Shown here piece by piece: positions 1-9,160 of a DNA stretch of 64,000 bases. The notes beneath the pieces were generated by a model that was not told the DNA's origin, made no database searches, and saw only the letters and a list, made by a program, of their open reading frames with translations. This DNA comes from Mycolicibacterium sphagni (GTDB taxonomy: Bacteria > Actinomycetota > Actinomycetes > Mycobacteriales > Mycobacteriaceae), in contig NZ_VBSB01000002.1 of the NCBI RefSeq assembly GCF_013337765.1, positions 290,775 through 354,774 on the forward strand, given 5' to 3'. Positions within the stretch are counted from its first letter, which is position 1. Each line of letters starts with the position of its first letter. Both the position numbers and the translations under genes were made by a program.

Positions 1-727
1 CGAGGAGGCGTGTGCGGCAGGCAACGCCACGCTGCACGGCTCCGGGATCCATCCCGGCGGCATCACCGAGCGCTTCCCGCTGATGATCTCCGGGCTGACA
101 GCGGCGATCACCCACGTGCGGGCCGAGGAATTCTCCGACATCCGCACCTACAACGCACCGCTGGTCGTCCGCGAAGTGATGGGATTCGGCCTGACGCCCG
201 AACAGGCGATGAGCGGACCCATGGCCGCGCTGCTGGAGGCCGGGTTCAAACAGTCCGTGCGGATGGTCGCCGACGAACTGGGCTTCCGCGCCGAACCGCG
301 CATCCGGTCCACCCAAGAGGTCGCCGTCGCCGTCACCGGAACCGACGAGCTCGTCGTCCCGATGGAAGCAGGCACCGTGGCCGCGCGCCGGTTCAAGTGG
401 CAGGCCATCGTCGACGACAAGCCGGTCGTCACCGCCGCGGTCAACTGGCTCATGTGCGAGGTGGAGCTGGACCCGCCCTGGACGATCGGCGAAAAGGGTG
501 AGCGTTTCGAGGTCGAGGTCACCGGTGATCCCGACGTCTTGCTGACATTCAAAGGGCTGCAACCCGAGACGGTCGCCGAAGGCTTGGAGCGCAACCCCGG
601 CGTGGTCGTGACCGCCAACCACTGCATCAGCGCCATTCCCCTTGTCTGCGAGGCAGGCCCCGGCATCAAGACCTATCTGGACCTGCCGATGATCACCGGC
701 CGGGCCGCCCCCGACCTGGCCAGGTGA
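1..727 (+). CDS. Dihydrodipicolinate-reductase-like protein, C-terminal part
   Basis: The reading frame is open from the left edge (frame starting at base 2) and ends with TGA at 725-727, so the N-terminus with any Rossmann nucleotide-binding motif lies outside. The visible 240 or so residues include GIHPGGITERFPLM near the start, the kind of segment found in the C-terminal half of dihydrodipicolinate reductase / 2,4-diaminopentanoate dehydrogenase-like proteins of actinobacteria. In that family the role is an NAD(P)-dependent oxidoreductase, but the substrate of the mycobacterial members is unknown. The stop overlaps the GTG start of the next gene by four bases, so the two are translationally coupled. 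Family call is from recalled similarity, moderate confidence. Confidence 0.7.
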   Translation, partial: EEACAAGNATLHGSGIHPGGITERFPLMISGLTAAITHVRAEEFSDIRTYNAPLVVREVMGFGLTPEQAMSGPMAALLEAGFKQSVRMVADELGFRAEPRIRSTQEVAVAVTGTDELVVPMEAGTVAARRFKWQAIVDDKPVVTAAVNWLMCEVELDPPWTIGEKGERFEVEVTGDPDVLLTFKGLQPETVAEGLERNPGVVVTANHCISAIPLVCEAGPGIKTYLDLPMITGRAAPDLAR

Positions 728-1200
728 CCGTGGAACCCCTTGGCGACCTTCGGTTCTCCCATTTGGTGGTCGGCGTCACCGACATGGACCGGGCACTCGA
801 GTTCTACCGCGGGTTACTCGGCATGGACGTGCTGTTCGACCAGACGATGGGTGGTGAGCCGTTCGACCACGCGCTGGGCGGCACCGCCGGGAATCAGGGC
901 CGGGTGGTCGGCGGCCTAGTGGGCGGCGTGGTGCTGGAGCTTCTGTCGCTGGGGGTCGAGGCCCGGCCCGCGAGGAAGTCCATCGTCGGCAACCAGAACA
1001 TCTCGCTGTCGGTCACCGACCTCGACGACACATACCGCCGGGTGCAGGAGGCGGGCTATCAACCCGACCAGGCACCGTTCGAGATCGCCGGGGTACGAAT
1101 GTTTTTCGTCAAAGATCCCGACGGCACCGCGGTGGAGTTCATCGAATTCGCTGGTACCGCAAGAACATCGGAGGAACTACATCGTGGCCCCGCGCACTGA
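724..1200 (+). CDS. VOC / glyoxalase-bleomycin resistance family protein
   Basis: 158 residues from a GTG that overlaps the upstream stop. It begins with the typical vicinal-oxygen-chelate opening (FSHLVVGVTDMDRALEFYRGLLGM) and ends with FFVKDPDGTAVEFIEF, where the His near the start and the final Glu are the usual metal-ligand positions of the fold. Length fits a single VOC unit made of two beta-alpha-beta-beta-beta modules. The family holds isomerases, dioxygenases and epimerases, so no reaction can be named. It overlaps the downstream SDR start by 17 bases and sits in a four-gene plus-strand operon, suggesting a shared catabolic role. Confidence 0.85.
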   Translation: MTVEPLGDLRFSHLVVGVTDMDRALEFYRGLLGMDVLFDQTMGGEPFDHALGGTAGNQGRVVGGLVGGVVLELLSLGVEARPARKSIVGNQNISLSVTDLDDTYRRVQEAGYQPDQAPFEIAGVRMFFVKDPDGTAVEFIEFAGTARTSEELHRGPAH

Positions 1201-1972
1201 CCAGAGTTATTGGCACCCGGGATCATTGACCGGACTGCGGGTGATCGTGACCGGTGCCGCACGGGGCGTGGGTAAGGGGGTGACCGCGGCCCTGCTCGAG
1301 CGCGGCGCCTCGGTGCTGATGGTCGACCGCGATTCGGGGGTGACCGGCGTCGCTGAGGAATTCGCCGCCGACGGGCGGGCCGTACCGCTGGTGGCCGACT
1401 TGTGCGACCGCACCAGCTACCAGCACATCGTCGACGAGGCAGTGCGAATGCTCGGCGGCATCGACGCATTGATCAACAACGCCATCGCCACCAACGAACC
1501 GAAGCCGTTCACCGGCATCACCCACGACGATTTCGATCTCGTCTTCGACACCGGGCCGCGAGCGACGTTGTTCCTGATGCAGGCGGCTTACCCAGTCCTC
1601 AAGGAAGCCGGCGGCGGGTCCATCGTGAATTTCGGCTCCGGCGCAGGCACCAGTGGCCAGAAGACGTTCGGCGCCTATGCCGGCTCCAAGGAAGCGATCC
1701 GCGGCATCTCCAAAGTCGCTGCGCTGGAATGGGGTCGCGACAACATCCGGGTGAACGTCGTCTGCCCGCTGACCCAATCTGACGGCGTGGCGGGATGGAG
1801 CGACGAGTTCCCCGACGTCTACAACAAGGTCGTCAAAAGCATCCCCCTGCGCCGCATGGGCGACACGCATGCCGATATCGCACCGCTGGTGGCCTTCCTG
1901 GTCAGCCCCGAGGCGTCCTTCCTGACCGCACAGACCATCCACGTCGACGGCGGCGCGGGAACGTACCGGTGA
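1184..1972 (+). CDS. Short-chain dehydrogenase/reductase
   Basis: 262 residues from GTG at 1184, with GGAGG at 1170-1174 in good spacing, so this start is preferred although it lies inside the previous gene. The glycine-rich cofactor motif TGAARGVG is at residues 23-30, NNAIAT replaces the more usual NNAG, and YAGSK gives the catalytic Tyr and Lys. The C-terminal DGGAGTYR is normal for classical SDRs. It presumably oxidises or reduces an alcohol/ketone with NAD(P)H; the substrate is not evident. It lacks the long insertion after the second beta strand seen in the mycofactocin-coupled SDR at 20083-20937. Confidence 0.92.
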   Translation: MAPRTDQSYWHPGSLTGLRVIVTGAARGVGKGVTAALLERGASVLMVDRDSGVTGVAEEFAADGRAVPLVADLCDRTSYQHIVDEAVRMLGGIDALINNAIATNEPKPFTGITHDDFDLVFDTGPRATLFLMQAAYPVLKEAGGGSIVNFGSGAGTSGQKTFGAYAGSKEAIRGISKVAALEWGRDNIRVNVVCPLTQSDGVAGWSDEFPDVYNKVVKSIPLRRMGDTHADIAPLVAFLVSPEASFLTAQTIHVDGGAGTYR

Positions 1973-2583
1973 CCAGCCCGCCCGCCGAACGGCCACCGAC
2001 ACTGCGTGACCGGCAGCGGGCGCAGGTGCGCGCCGATATCCACGCCGCGGCGTATCGGCTTTTCGCCGCACGGGGATTCGGCAACGTCACCACTGACGAC
2101 ATCGCCGCCGAGGCATCGGTGTCGCCGCGGACGTTCTTCCGGCATGTGGCCACCAAGGAAGACCTGTTACTGGGCGCCGTGCAACGCGGGAACGCCGCGA
2201 TCGCGTCTTTACTGACTCGCCGCCCGCCTGGTGAGCCGCCCGATGTCGCGCTGGCCGCCGCGATCGTGAGCCGAGTCGGTTCCTTCGACGATGTGGACCT
2301 GGAGAACTGGCGTGCGGCCATCTTGACCGCGCCCGAGCTACTCAACCGGGCGACCCTGTTGTCCTCCGCCGACCGAGACCAGATGGTCGCCTTGGTGGCC
2401 GCAAGGATGGGGGTGAACCCGGCTCAGGACAGCCGGCCCGGGCTGCTGGTCCAACTGTCCTTCGCTGCCGCGGATTTCGCGTTCCAGCACTGGGTCAGGG
2501 AACGCGGCACCCAGCCTCGGCCGCTGGCGTCCGACGTGGCCGAGGCGCTGGCCGTCGTCGCCCATCCTCGGTGGGCCGGCTAG
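1969..2583 (+). CDS. TetR-family transcriptional regulator
   Basis: 204 residues if translation starts at GTG 1969, which overlaps the SDR stop (GTGA). A longer open frame extends upstream but the part before residue T2 is the shadow of the SDR. The N-terminal DNA-binding domain is clear: DIHAAAYRLFAARGFGNVTTDDIAAEASVSPRTFFRHVATKEDLLL, a TetR helix-turn-helix. The C-terminal ligand domain is divergent. As the last gene of the operon it probably autoregulates these genes. Its TAG stop shares CTAG with the stop of the convergent esterase gene, so the two coding regions overlap by four bases. Confidence 0.9.
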   Translation: MTSPPAERPPTLRDRQRAQVRADIHAAAYRLFAARGFGNVTTDDIAAEASVSPRTFFRHVATKEDLLLGAVQRGNAAIASLLTRRPPGEPPDVALAAAIVSRVGSFDDVDLENWRAAILTAPELLNRATLLSSADRDQMVALVAARMGVNPAQDSRPGLLVQLSFAAADFAFQHWVRERGTQPRPLASDVAEALAVVAHPRWAG

Positions 2584-4232
2584 CGGGTTCCCTTCAGCGT
2601 CGCCCAGAACGGACATTGGTGACGCGCGCTGAAATCGATCGCGATCGTCAGCTGCCCGGTCTGCAACGACATCCGCTTGCCGTCGTCACCCAGCTGCGGC
2701 CAATCCGGCAGGCCGGAGATCTCAGGCGTGCCGTTCTTCACGAATTGGGTCCAGTACGCGACCATCTGGTCGGAGAGCTCGCGTTGCGCCGGGTTGAGCG
2801 GCGGTGCACCACCGACGTCGAACAAGTACCGCAACTCCAGCGAATGACTGGCCCCCACCGGGAACGGCACCGCGCGCAACGGATCCGGGGCCGGAGCCGT
2901 TCGGTCGTTGAACTCGTAGGCGTACACCTGGTCGGTGTGCGCCAGGCCCGACGCGATTCTGTCTGTCGGACAGGCGAATATACTGTCGGTCACCGCCGCG
3001 GAGTAGGCCAGGCCTTCGCTGCCGCCGTACCAGTCCGGCGAGTAGTGCGCAGCCACTGCGGGCGCGTCGGGACCGAACGTGTCGGACAGCAGTTTCGGAT
3101 ACGGCGGCAGTCCATGGTCTTTGAGATATTGGAGTGCGGCGAACATCGCGAATTCGTCGCCGTTGCTGCCGATCAGCACGGGGACTTTAGGCATCCGGCC
3201 GAGCGCGGCGTCGGCCATCGGGTCGACGGGAAGCCGGTCCGTTCCGGTGACCGGCCCGGTGAGCTTGTCGGGGCCGAATCCGACGTACAGCGGGGCGCGC
3301 TGCAATTTCCGGGTCGGCAGGGAACGTAGGCAGGCCGCAACCGCGTCGGGGTCCGAACAACCTACGCTGGCCGCGTATTCGGTACTGACCCGGGTGGCCG
3401 TGGCCCGATCGGCCTGCGCCTGACACGGCCCGCTCTGCAGGATCGCGGCCCGGAACAAGCCGGCGGAGTCCGGCGCGACCAGATGGTCGCATACCGACAT
3501 CGCGCCTGCCGACTCCCCCGCGATCGTGACTTTGGTTGGGTCGCCGCCGAATTCGGCGATATTGTCGCGGACCCACCGCAGCGCCAGCTGCTGATCGGCC
3601 AATCCATAGTTGCCGATGTTGCCGTCCGGGCTCAGCGCGGGATGCGCGAGGAAACCCAGGGTGCCCAGTCGGTAGTTGACGGTGACGACGACGATGTCGC
3701 CCTGGGTCGCCATCCAGCGGGCGTCGTAGATATCGGCGCTCCCGTTGAGGAAGCCGCCGCCGTGAATCCACACCATCACCGGCTTCTGGCGTGACCGACT
3801 GGCGCCCTCGGGGGTCCAGACGTTGAGGTTCAGGCAGTCCTCACCGGCGGGGCGGCCGTAGTCGGGATCGACGCTGGTGTCCTGGATGCAGCGCAGGCCC
3901 GGTTGGGTGGCATCACGCACCCCTGGCCACGGGGCAGCCGGCCGCGGTGGCTGCCACCGCAGCGGGCCCACCGGTGCGGCCGCGTACGGAATCCCATCGA
4001 ACACCCGGTACCCCGGGGCGACGAGACCGCGCACCGCACCTGCTGCGGTCTGGACCACCGCGGGCCCGGGTTGTGCGACCGGAGCCGGCTGCGGGTGCGT
4101 CTCGCTGGCACCCCTGCTACATCCGACGAGCACCGCCAGGCCCAGCAACAGGCCTAATGCGCGCCGACATCGTCGGCCGCTCGATCGGTGTCGCACGAGA
4201 TCCGAGCCTACGCGGACGACTGGCCGAGGCAT
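2580..4232 (-). CDS. Lipoprotein type-B carboxylesterase
   Basis: 550 residues from ATG 4232; an in-frame ATG 39 bases upstream exists but adds a hydrophilic N-terminus before a good lipoprotein signal. Residues 24-38 are hydrophobic and end in the lipobox LVGC, giving a lipidated Cys38, so the enzyme should be anchored outside the membrane. The oxyanion-hole motif HGGGF is at 157-161 and the nucleophile elbow GESAGA places the catalytic Ser at 241; ASHSLEL near residue 460 likely supplies the His. These are hallmarks of the carboxylesterase/cholinesterase family, which hydrolyses carboxylic esters. Divergent from the P450 gene, with a palindrome between them. Confidence 0.93.
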   Translation of the reverse strand: MPRPVVRVGSDLVRHRSSGRRCRRALGLLLGLAVLVGCSRGASETHPQPAPVAQPGPAVVQTAAGAVRGLVAPGYRVFDGIPYAAAPVGPLRWQPPRPAAPWPGVRDATQPGLRCIQDTSVDPDYGRPAGEDCLNLNVWTPEGASRSRQKPVMVWIHGGGFLNGSADIYDARWMATQGDIVVVTVNYRLGTLGFLAHPALSPDGNIGNYGLADQQLALRWVRDNIAEFGGDPTKVTIAGESAGAMSVCDHLVAPDSAGLFRAAILQSGPCQAQADRATATRVSTEYAASVGCSDPDAVAACLRSLPTRKLQRAPLYVGFGPDKLTGPVTGTDRLPVDPMADAALGRMPKVPVLIGSNGDEFAMFAALQYLKDHGLPPYPKLLSDTFGPDAPAVAAHYSPDWYGGSEGLAYSAAVTDSIFACPTDRIASGLAHTDQVYAYEFNDRTAPAPDPLRAVPFPVGASHSLELRYLFDVGGAPPLNPAQRELSDQMVAYWTQFVKNGTPEISGLPDWPQLGDDGKRMSLQTGQLTIAIDFSARHQCPFWATLKGTR

Positions 4233-4283
4233 GACCTGGGAATTAGCCGAAAAGTCTGCGACCTGGCACAATCGTGTCCGAAA

Positions 4284-4313
4284 CTAGAAACCTGACACCC
4301 GTCAAGTTTTTAG
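4284..4313. promoter_or_regulatory. Candidate operator palindrome between esterase and P450 genes
   Basis: Left arm CTAGAAACCTGAC (4284-4296) and right arm GTCAAGTTTTTAG (4301-4313) are complementary at 11 of 13 positions around a four-base centre. It lies 23 bases before the P450 ATG and about 50 bases before the esterase ATG, where a repressor would control both divergent genes. Size and symmetry suit a TetR-type dimer; either neighbouring TetR could bind. The binding protein is inferred. Confidence 0.55.
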
Positions 4314-4335
4314 TGGCATGGAGCGAGGAGACCGA

Positions 4336-5586
4336 ATGAGCGCACGGATCGTGGACAAGGCGGCACGCGTTCTGGCCAGTCCGATGGGCTACACCGATGA
4401 GAAGCGGATGCACGAGTCGCTTGCTCATCTACGTGCGAATGTTCCGGTGTCGTGGGTCGAGGCCGAGGGGTACCGGCCGTTCTGGGCGATCACCAAACAC
4501 GCCGACATCATGGACATCGAACGGCAGAACGACCTGTTCACCAATGATCCGCGTCCGCTGCTGACGATCGCCGAGGCCGACGATGCGCTTCGCGCGCAAC
4601 TGGAAGCCGGGATCGGCCTGCGCACGCTGATCCACATGGACGATCCCCTTCACCGCGACATGCGCAAGATCGGTGCCGACTGGTTCCGCCCGAAAGCCAT
4701 GCGCGCCTTGAAGACTCGTTGCGACGAGCTGGCCAAGATTTACGTCGACAAGATGCTCGAGCAGGGTCCCGAACTGGACTTCGTCCAGGAGATCGCGGTC
4801 AACTATCCGCTCTACATCATCCTGACACTGCTGGGTCTGCCCGAATCCGACTTTCCCCGCATGCTCAAGCTCACCCAGGAGATGTTCGGCGGTGACGACG
4901 AAGACTTCCAGCGCGGCGGCAAGACCGACGACATGCTGGCGGTGCTGCTGGACTTCTTCAACTACTTCAACACATTGACCGCCTCGCGCCGGGAGCACCC
5001 CACCGAGGATCTCAGTTCGGCGATCGCCAACGCCACGATCGACGGCCAGCCGCTGTCCGATATGGACACCGCCTCCTATTACGTGATCGTCGCCAGCGCC
5101 GGCCACGACACCACCAGCGCCGGGATCGCCGGCGGGCTGCTCGAATTGATACGCAACCCCGGCGAACTCCAGCGGCTCCAGAACGACCCCGGCCTGATGG
5201 GCACCGCGGTCGAAGAGATGATCCGTTGCATCGTCCCGGTCAAGGAATTCATGCGGACCGCCCAAGCCGACACCGAGGTTCGCGGCGTCCCCATCGCCAA
5301 GGGCGAAGCCGTTCTGCTGTCCTATGTTTCAGCCAACCGCGACGAAGAAGTGTTCGACGACCCGATGCGCTTCGACGTCGGCCGCGACCCCAACAAGCAC
5401 CTGTCCTTCGGGTACGGCGTGCACTTCTGCCTGGGCGCCGCCCTGGCCCGCATGGAGATGCACAGCTTCTTCTCCGAACTCGTCCCCCGCATCAACACCA
5501 TCGAACTGGCCGGCGAGCCGGAACTGATGGCCACCACCTTCGTCGGTGGTCTCAAACGCCTGCCGATTCGCTACTCGCTGAGGTGA
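4336..5586 (+). CDS. Cytochrome P450
   Basis: 416 residues from ATG 4336, chosen over ATG 4318 because GAGGAG at 4324-4329 is well spaced before it. The oxygen-binding I-helix motif AGHDTT is at 255-260, the K-helix ExxR is EEMIR near 293-297, and the haem loop FGYGVHFCLG gives the thiolate ligand Cys365. No signal or membrane segment is seen, as expected of a soluble bacterial class I P450 that needs a separate ferredoxin and reductase. Those partners are not adjacent. Resemblance is to mycobacterial steroid or fatty-acid hydroxylating P450s, but I cannot assign a CYP subfamily. The 3' end overlaps the convergent TetR gene by 35 bases. Confidence 0.96.
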   Translation: MSARIVDKAARVLASPMGYTDEKRMHESLAHLRANVPVSWVEAEGYRPFWAITKHADIMDIERQNDLFTNDPRPLLTIAEADDALRAQLEAGIGLRTLIHMDDPLHRDMRKIGADWFRPKAMRALKTRCDELAKIYVDKMLEQGPELDFVQEIAVNYPLYIILTLLGLPESDFPRMLKLTQEMFGGDDEDFQRGGKTDDMLAVLLDFFNYFNTLTASRREHPTEDLSSAIANATIDGQPLSDMDTASYYVIVASAGHDTTSAGIAGGLLELIRNPGELQRLQNDPGLMGTAVEEMIRCIVPVKEFMRTAQADTEVRGVPIAKGEAVLLSYVSANRDEEVFDDPMRFDVGRDPNKHLSFGYGVHFCLGAALARMEMHSFFSELVPRINTIELAGEPELMATTFVGGLKRLPIRYSLR

Positions 5587-6202
5587 TTTCGCCGACCCGG
5601 TGGCCGGCAAGGAAGCCGTCCACCGCGGCGCGCGCACACTTTCGGTAGTCGAAATCGGCCAGCGTGCTGATCCGCCCGGCCACCAGTGGACCGATCAGCA
5701 GCATGATGGCTTGGGCGCGGTCCACGTCACCGAGTTCACGTTGTGCATCGGGACTGTCGAAGATCGCGTCGAACGGTGCCCCGTACTGCTGGGCGACCCG
5801 CTCGCGCAGGGTGCGCACCTCGGGGCTGTCGGTGCCCTCGGCTCTGCCGGGCATGTGCTCCATATCCGGCCCCAGCGCCAGCCAATAGGTGGCCGTCAGC
5901 AGGATCGGTGTCTCGGAGATGAGGTCAGCCTGCGCCTGCATCAGGGCGACGAGGCGCTCCCGCAGTGATCCCGAATCCGGCGGCATCGGCGCGGGCGGGA
6001 TCAGGCTGTGGAATGCGGCCGCGAGCAGATCGTTGCCGCTGGGGAAATGCCGATAGAGAGTCGCTCTGGCGACGTTGGCGCCACGTGTGACGGCGTCGAC
6101 GGTGACCGCGCTGGGACCGCCGGTACGCAGCAATGCCGTTGCCGCGTCGAGTAACCGGGCGCGTGAACGCGCTGGTCTCGGATCGCTGCGCCGGCTCGTC
6201 AT
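5552..6202 (-). CDS. TetR-family transcriptional regulator
   Basis: 216 residues from ATG 6202, which is preceded by GGAAGGA at suitable spacing; an ATG at 6226 is a second option and the longer open frame has no support. The N-terminus contains RARLLDAATALLRTGGPSAVTVDAVTRGANVARATLYRHF, a TetR helix-turn-helix. It lies 101 bases downstream of mftG in the same direction, so read-through from the mycofactocin operon is possible, and it converges on the P450 gene. It is distinct from MftR, which is divergent from mftA. A small palindrome GTCTAGAC at 6235-6242 could be a half operator. Confidence 0.9.
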   Translation of the reverse strand: MTSRRSDPRPARSRARLLDAATALLRTGGPSAVTVDAVTRGANVARATLYRHFPSGNDLLAAAFHSLIPPAPMPPDSGSLRERLVALMQAQADLISETPILLTATYWLALGPDMEHMPGRAEGTDSPEVRTLRERVAQQYGAPFDAIFDSPDAQRELGDVDRAQAIMLLIGPLVAGRISTLADFDYRKCARAAVDGFLAGHRVGEITSASSESAGV

Positions 6203-6303
6203 CGTCCCAGTTCCTTCCGCTGACATTCCCCAACGTCTAGACATCTTCGCCTTATCCGGCCCGACTAGGGTACCGATTGGCTCCGCCGCCCAGACGCAGC
6301 AGC

Positions 6304-7740
6304 TCAGCCCACGAATCCGGCGGCCCGGTGTCCGATCATCGCGATCGTCGCGTGCGGGCCGCGGCCGGTGATGCGCGGCAGCACCGATCCGTCCACCACC
6401 CACAGATTCTCGATCCCCCGCACCCGGCAGCGCGGGTCGACGACCGCATTCTCGTCGCCGTCGGTGCCCATCGGGGCTGTGCCGCACAGATGCTGCGATG
6501 TCGACCACATCGGCTCGCCGAGTTCAGTTGTGGCACTGAGTATTTCGGTCGCGAACGCGCAGCCGCGCCGCAGTGCGGCCACATCCTCGGGAGCGCTGTC
6601 GTAGCGGTGTTCGATCAGCGGGGGCACCGCCGGGTCGGCGGACAACAATACGAGCCGGCCGCGGGCGCGAGGCGCCATCAACGCCACCCCCAGATGCGGC
6701 CAGTCCGGGCGACCGAGCGTGCCGTCGCCGACCATCGCGATGAACCCACCGGTGTAGGGGCGGATCTCGAGACCGTCGGCCACCAGTACCGCTTCGAGCA
6801 CAGGCCGATGGGGGGCGACCGTCCACGTGGTGGACAGCACCCACTCCGGGTGATCGGAGGTGCGCTGGCCCACCGGCAGATCGGCCACCACCGCGATGCC
6901 CGCGGCGCGCAGGGCCGCGGCCGGCCCGATGCCGGACAGCATCAGCACGTGTGCCGACCCGATGGCACCCGCCGACAGCACGACCCGATCGGCCTCGAGG
7001 ATGGCGGGCCCGTTCGGGCCGAGAGTCTCGACGCCCACCACCCGGGCACCGGCGATCCGCAACCGCAGCACCCGCGTGTGGGTCAGCACCGTCACGTTGG
7101 GCCGTGCGGCAGCGGGTTCCAGGAACGCCGCGCCTGGGCCGAGGCGGACACCGTCGACGATGTTCAGCGGCACCGCGCCGATTCCGGGCGGGGCATTGTC
7201 CCCGGCCGGCTCGGCATTGAGATCAGGTAGCCAGCGCAGGCCGGCGGCGCGGGCCGCGTCGACGAATGCCGCTGTGCTGCCGACAAATTCGTGGGTCCGC
7301 CGGATCGCGATCGGGCCGCCGCCGGCCTGATCGGGGAAGTCGAGGTCGGTCTGGATCGCCCGGTAGTGCGCCAGGACCTCAGCCCAGGACCAGCCGGGCA
7401 CGGCGGGACCGTCAAAGTCCGTGGGCAACGCCCGGCAGAAGTAGCCGCCGTTGACCGCACCGGAGCCCCCGACCGTCACGCCCCGCACGATGTCGGCGCC
7501 GCGCGGTGGTTCGGCGGTCAACTCTGTGCGGTAGCGCCGGACCAGCGGGCTGGCCGCCCCGATCGGCAACTGCAGGCCGTTGTGAGTGAGCTCGCGAACT
7601 CCGGGCTCGTCGGGGCCGGGGCCGGTCTCCACGACGGTGACCTGGCGGGCAGGATCAGCCGAGAGGCGTTCGGCGAGGACCGATCCGGCGCTACCGGCAC
7701 CGACGATCAGGACGTCGCTGCGCGTGATGTGGTCGACCAC
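6304..7740 (-). CDS. mftG: Mycofactocin dehydrogenase MftG (GMC oxidoreductase)
   Basis: 478 residues from a GTG at 7740, four bases after the mftF stop. The FAD-binding GAGSAG is at residues 14-19 and the C-terminal GMC half carries HLCGTAPMG and GRGPHATI, where the His is the usual catalytic base. Position as last gene of the mft order and length match MftG. In M. smegmatis MftG is reported to reoxidise mycofactocinol and pass electrons toward the respiratory chain; that role is taken from the family. The gene ends the operon about 100 bases before a TetR gene. Confidence 0.95.
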   Translation of the reverse strand: MVDHITRSDVLIVGAGSAGSVLAERLSADPARQVTVVETGPGPDEPGVRELTHNGLQLPIGAASPLVRRYRTELTAEPPRGADIVRGVTVGGSGAVNGGYFCRALPTDFDGPAVPGWSWAEVLAHYRAIQTDLDFPDQAGGGPIAIRRTHEFVGSTAAFVDAARAAGLRWLPDLNAEPAGDNAPPGIGAVPLNIVDGVRLGPGAAFLEPAAARPNVTVLTHTRVLRLRIAGARVVGVETLGPNGPAILEADRVVLSAGAIGSAHVLMLSGIGPAAALRAAGIAVVADLPVGQRTSDHPEWVLSTTWTVAPHRPVLEAVLVADGLEIRPYTGGFIAMVGDGTLGRPDWPHLGVALMAPRARGRLVLLSADPAVPPLIEHRYDSAPEDVAALRRGCAFATEILSATTELGEPMWSTSQHLCGTAPMGTDGDENAVVDPRCRVRGIENLWVVDGSVLPRITGRGPHATIAMIGHRAAGFVG

Positions 7741-7744
7741 CAGG

Positions 7745-9160
7745 TCAGGTTTTGATCTGCGGCTTCAGCGGTCGCAACGTACGCTCGCGGACCACACCTG
7801 TCCACAGGCCGGCGCCGTAGGCCAGATCGTCGAGACGTTTGAGGAGCAGATAGGCCAACAGTCCGATCGGCTTGCCCTCGACGTCGTCATTGTTGCGATT
7901 GCGGGTGATCCAATCCTGTACTCCGTCGAGCACCGCGGCCACCAGGATCGCCTGCCGACATTTGCGCGAGAGCAGTGCGGCCACCAGGGCCAGCGGCCAG
8001 TAGTGCCGACAGACGGCCGCCGACAGCTGCAGGGCAGCGGCGCCGATGCCACGCAGAGCCAGGACCACCACGTCGAGGATCCCGGCATCGGTATTCTTCA
8101 TCGCCTTGGCGGTCCGGCGGGTGGTCACCCCGGCGAACACCAGCGAAGCGACATAGCCCGAGACCGACCCGAATGCCAGCAGCAACCACACCAGCAGGCT
8201 CCAGGCGGAGATCACCACCGGCGCTGTCTTGTCTGGGTGCCGGATCGACAGCGGAGCGGCCGAGCTTCCGTAGAAGGCCTTGCGGCCCAGCCATTCTCGC
8301 ATCTCAGTGCGGTGTTCGTGGGCCACCAGCGCGATCGGCTCGTAACGCAGTCGGGAGCCGGACTCGATGAGCCGCCAGCACAGGTCGACATCTTCCCCCG
8401 ACGGCAGGGTCTCGTCGAAGCCGCCCAGTTCCAGCAGCGTGGCCCGGCGGCAGATAATCGCCGCACTCGGTACATAGGACACCGGGCCGTAGGGCACCAC
8501 CGGGGCCTCCCGTCCGCCGAGGTCCAGCGACGACCGGACCGCCTCGTAGCGGGCTATCAGTTGATCGCTGTGACCGAGCCCCACGATGCGGGGCGCTACC
8601 AGGGCCACAGCTGGGTCGCAGAAGTGGCCGAGCAGAGCCTCGAGCCAGCCCCTTCGCGGGACGACGTCGGAATCCAGGAAGGCGACGAAATCTGTTGTGC
8701 AGGAGGCAAGCCCGGTGTTGCGGGCCGCCGCCGGGCCCTTGCTACGCGGGTGGCGCAGGATCTCGACATCACAGCGCGCACCGGCGAAGTCGCTGGGCTG
8801 CACCGGCGTTTGCGAGCCGTCGTCGACGACGATCACACGCATGCCGCGTAGCGACATCACCAGGCGATAGAGCCCAAACGGGTTGTCGCGTACCGGAATC
8901 ACGACCGTGACATCGCGGTGGGACGGGCCACCCGCCGGGCGCGGGTGCGCGACGGTGGCGTCGAGCAGGGTGCGGGCCAGCTGGGCGCTCACGGCGTCGC
9001 GGACCTCGAGGCGACCGCCAGCGAGCAGCGTCTGGGCGGACGGCGCCAGACGCAGCAACCGGGTCGGTGAGCCGCCGAGCAAAGCCGAGCCCTCGGCGAG
9101 CGTGCGCACTCGCCGGTCAACCTGCACGGCAAACCCGTCCGGCAGCCGAGGCTGGGTCAT
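7745..9160 (-). CDS. mftF: Mycofactocin glycosyltransferase MftF
   Basis: 471 residues from ATG 9160, overlapping the mftE stop as ATGA. The N-terminal 80 residues are the family-specific extension, then a GT-A (GT2-like) domain starts with [18 protein letters not shown], continues with AARNTG, and has the metal-binding acidic motif FLDSDVVP. Hydrophobic stretches around residues 330-410 suggest membrane association. In the pathway MftF attaches glucose units to the tyrosine-derived phenol of premycofactocin. Fits the expected position between mftE and mftG. Confidence 0.95.
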   Translation of the reverse strand: MTQPRLPDGFAVQVDRRVRTLAEGSALLGGSPTRLLRLAPSAQTLLAGGRLEVRDAVSAQLARTLLDATVAHPRPAGGPSHRDVTVVIPVRDNPFGLYRLVMSLRGMRVIVVDDGSQTPVQPSDFAGARCDVEILRHPRSKGPAAARNTGLASCTTDFVAFLDSDVVPRRGWLEALLGHFCDPAVALVAPRIVGLGHSDQLIARYEAVRSSLDLGGREAPVVPYGPVSYVPSAAIICRRATLLELGGFDETLPSGEDVDLCWRLIESGSRLRYEPIALVAHEHRTEMREWLGRKAFYGSSAAPLSIRHPDKTAPVVISAWSLLVWLLLAFGSVSGYVASLVFAGVTTRRTAKAMKNTDAGILDVVVLALRGIGAAALQLSAAVCRHYWPLALVAALLSRKCRQAILVAAVLDGVQDWITRNRNNDDVEGKPIGLLAYLLLKRLDDLAYGAGLWTGVVRERTLRPLKPQIKT

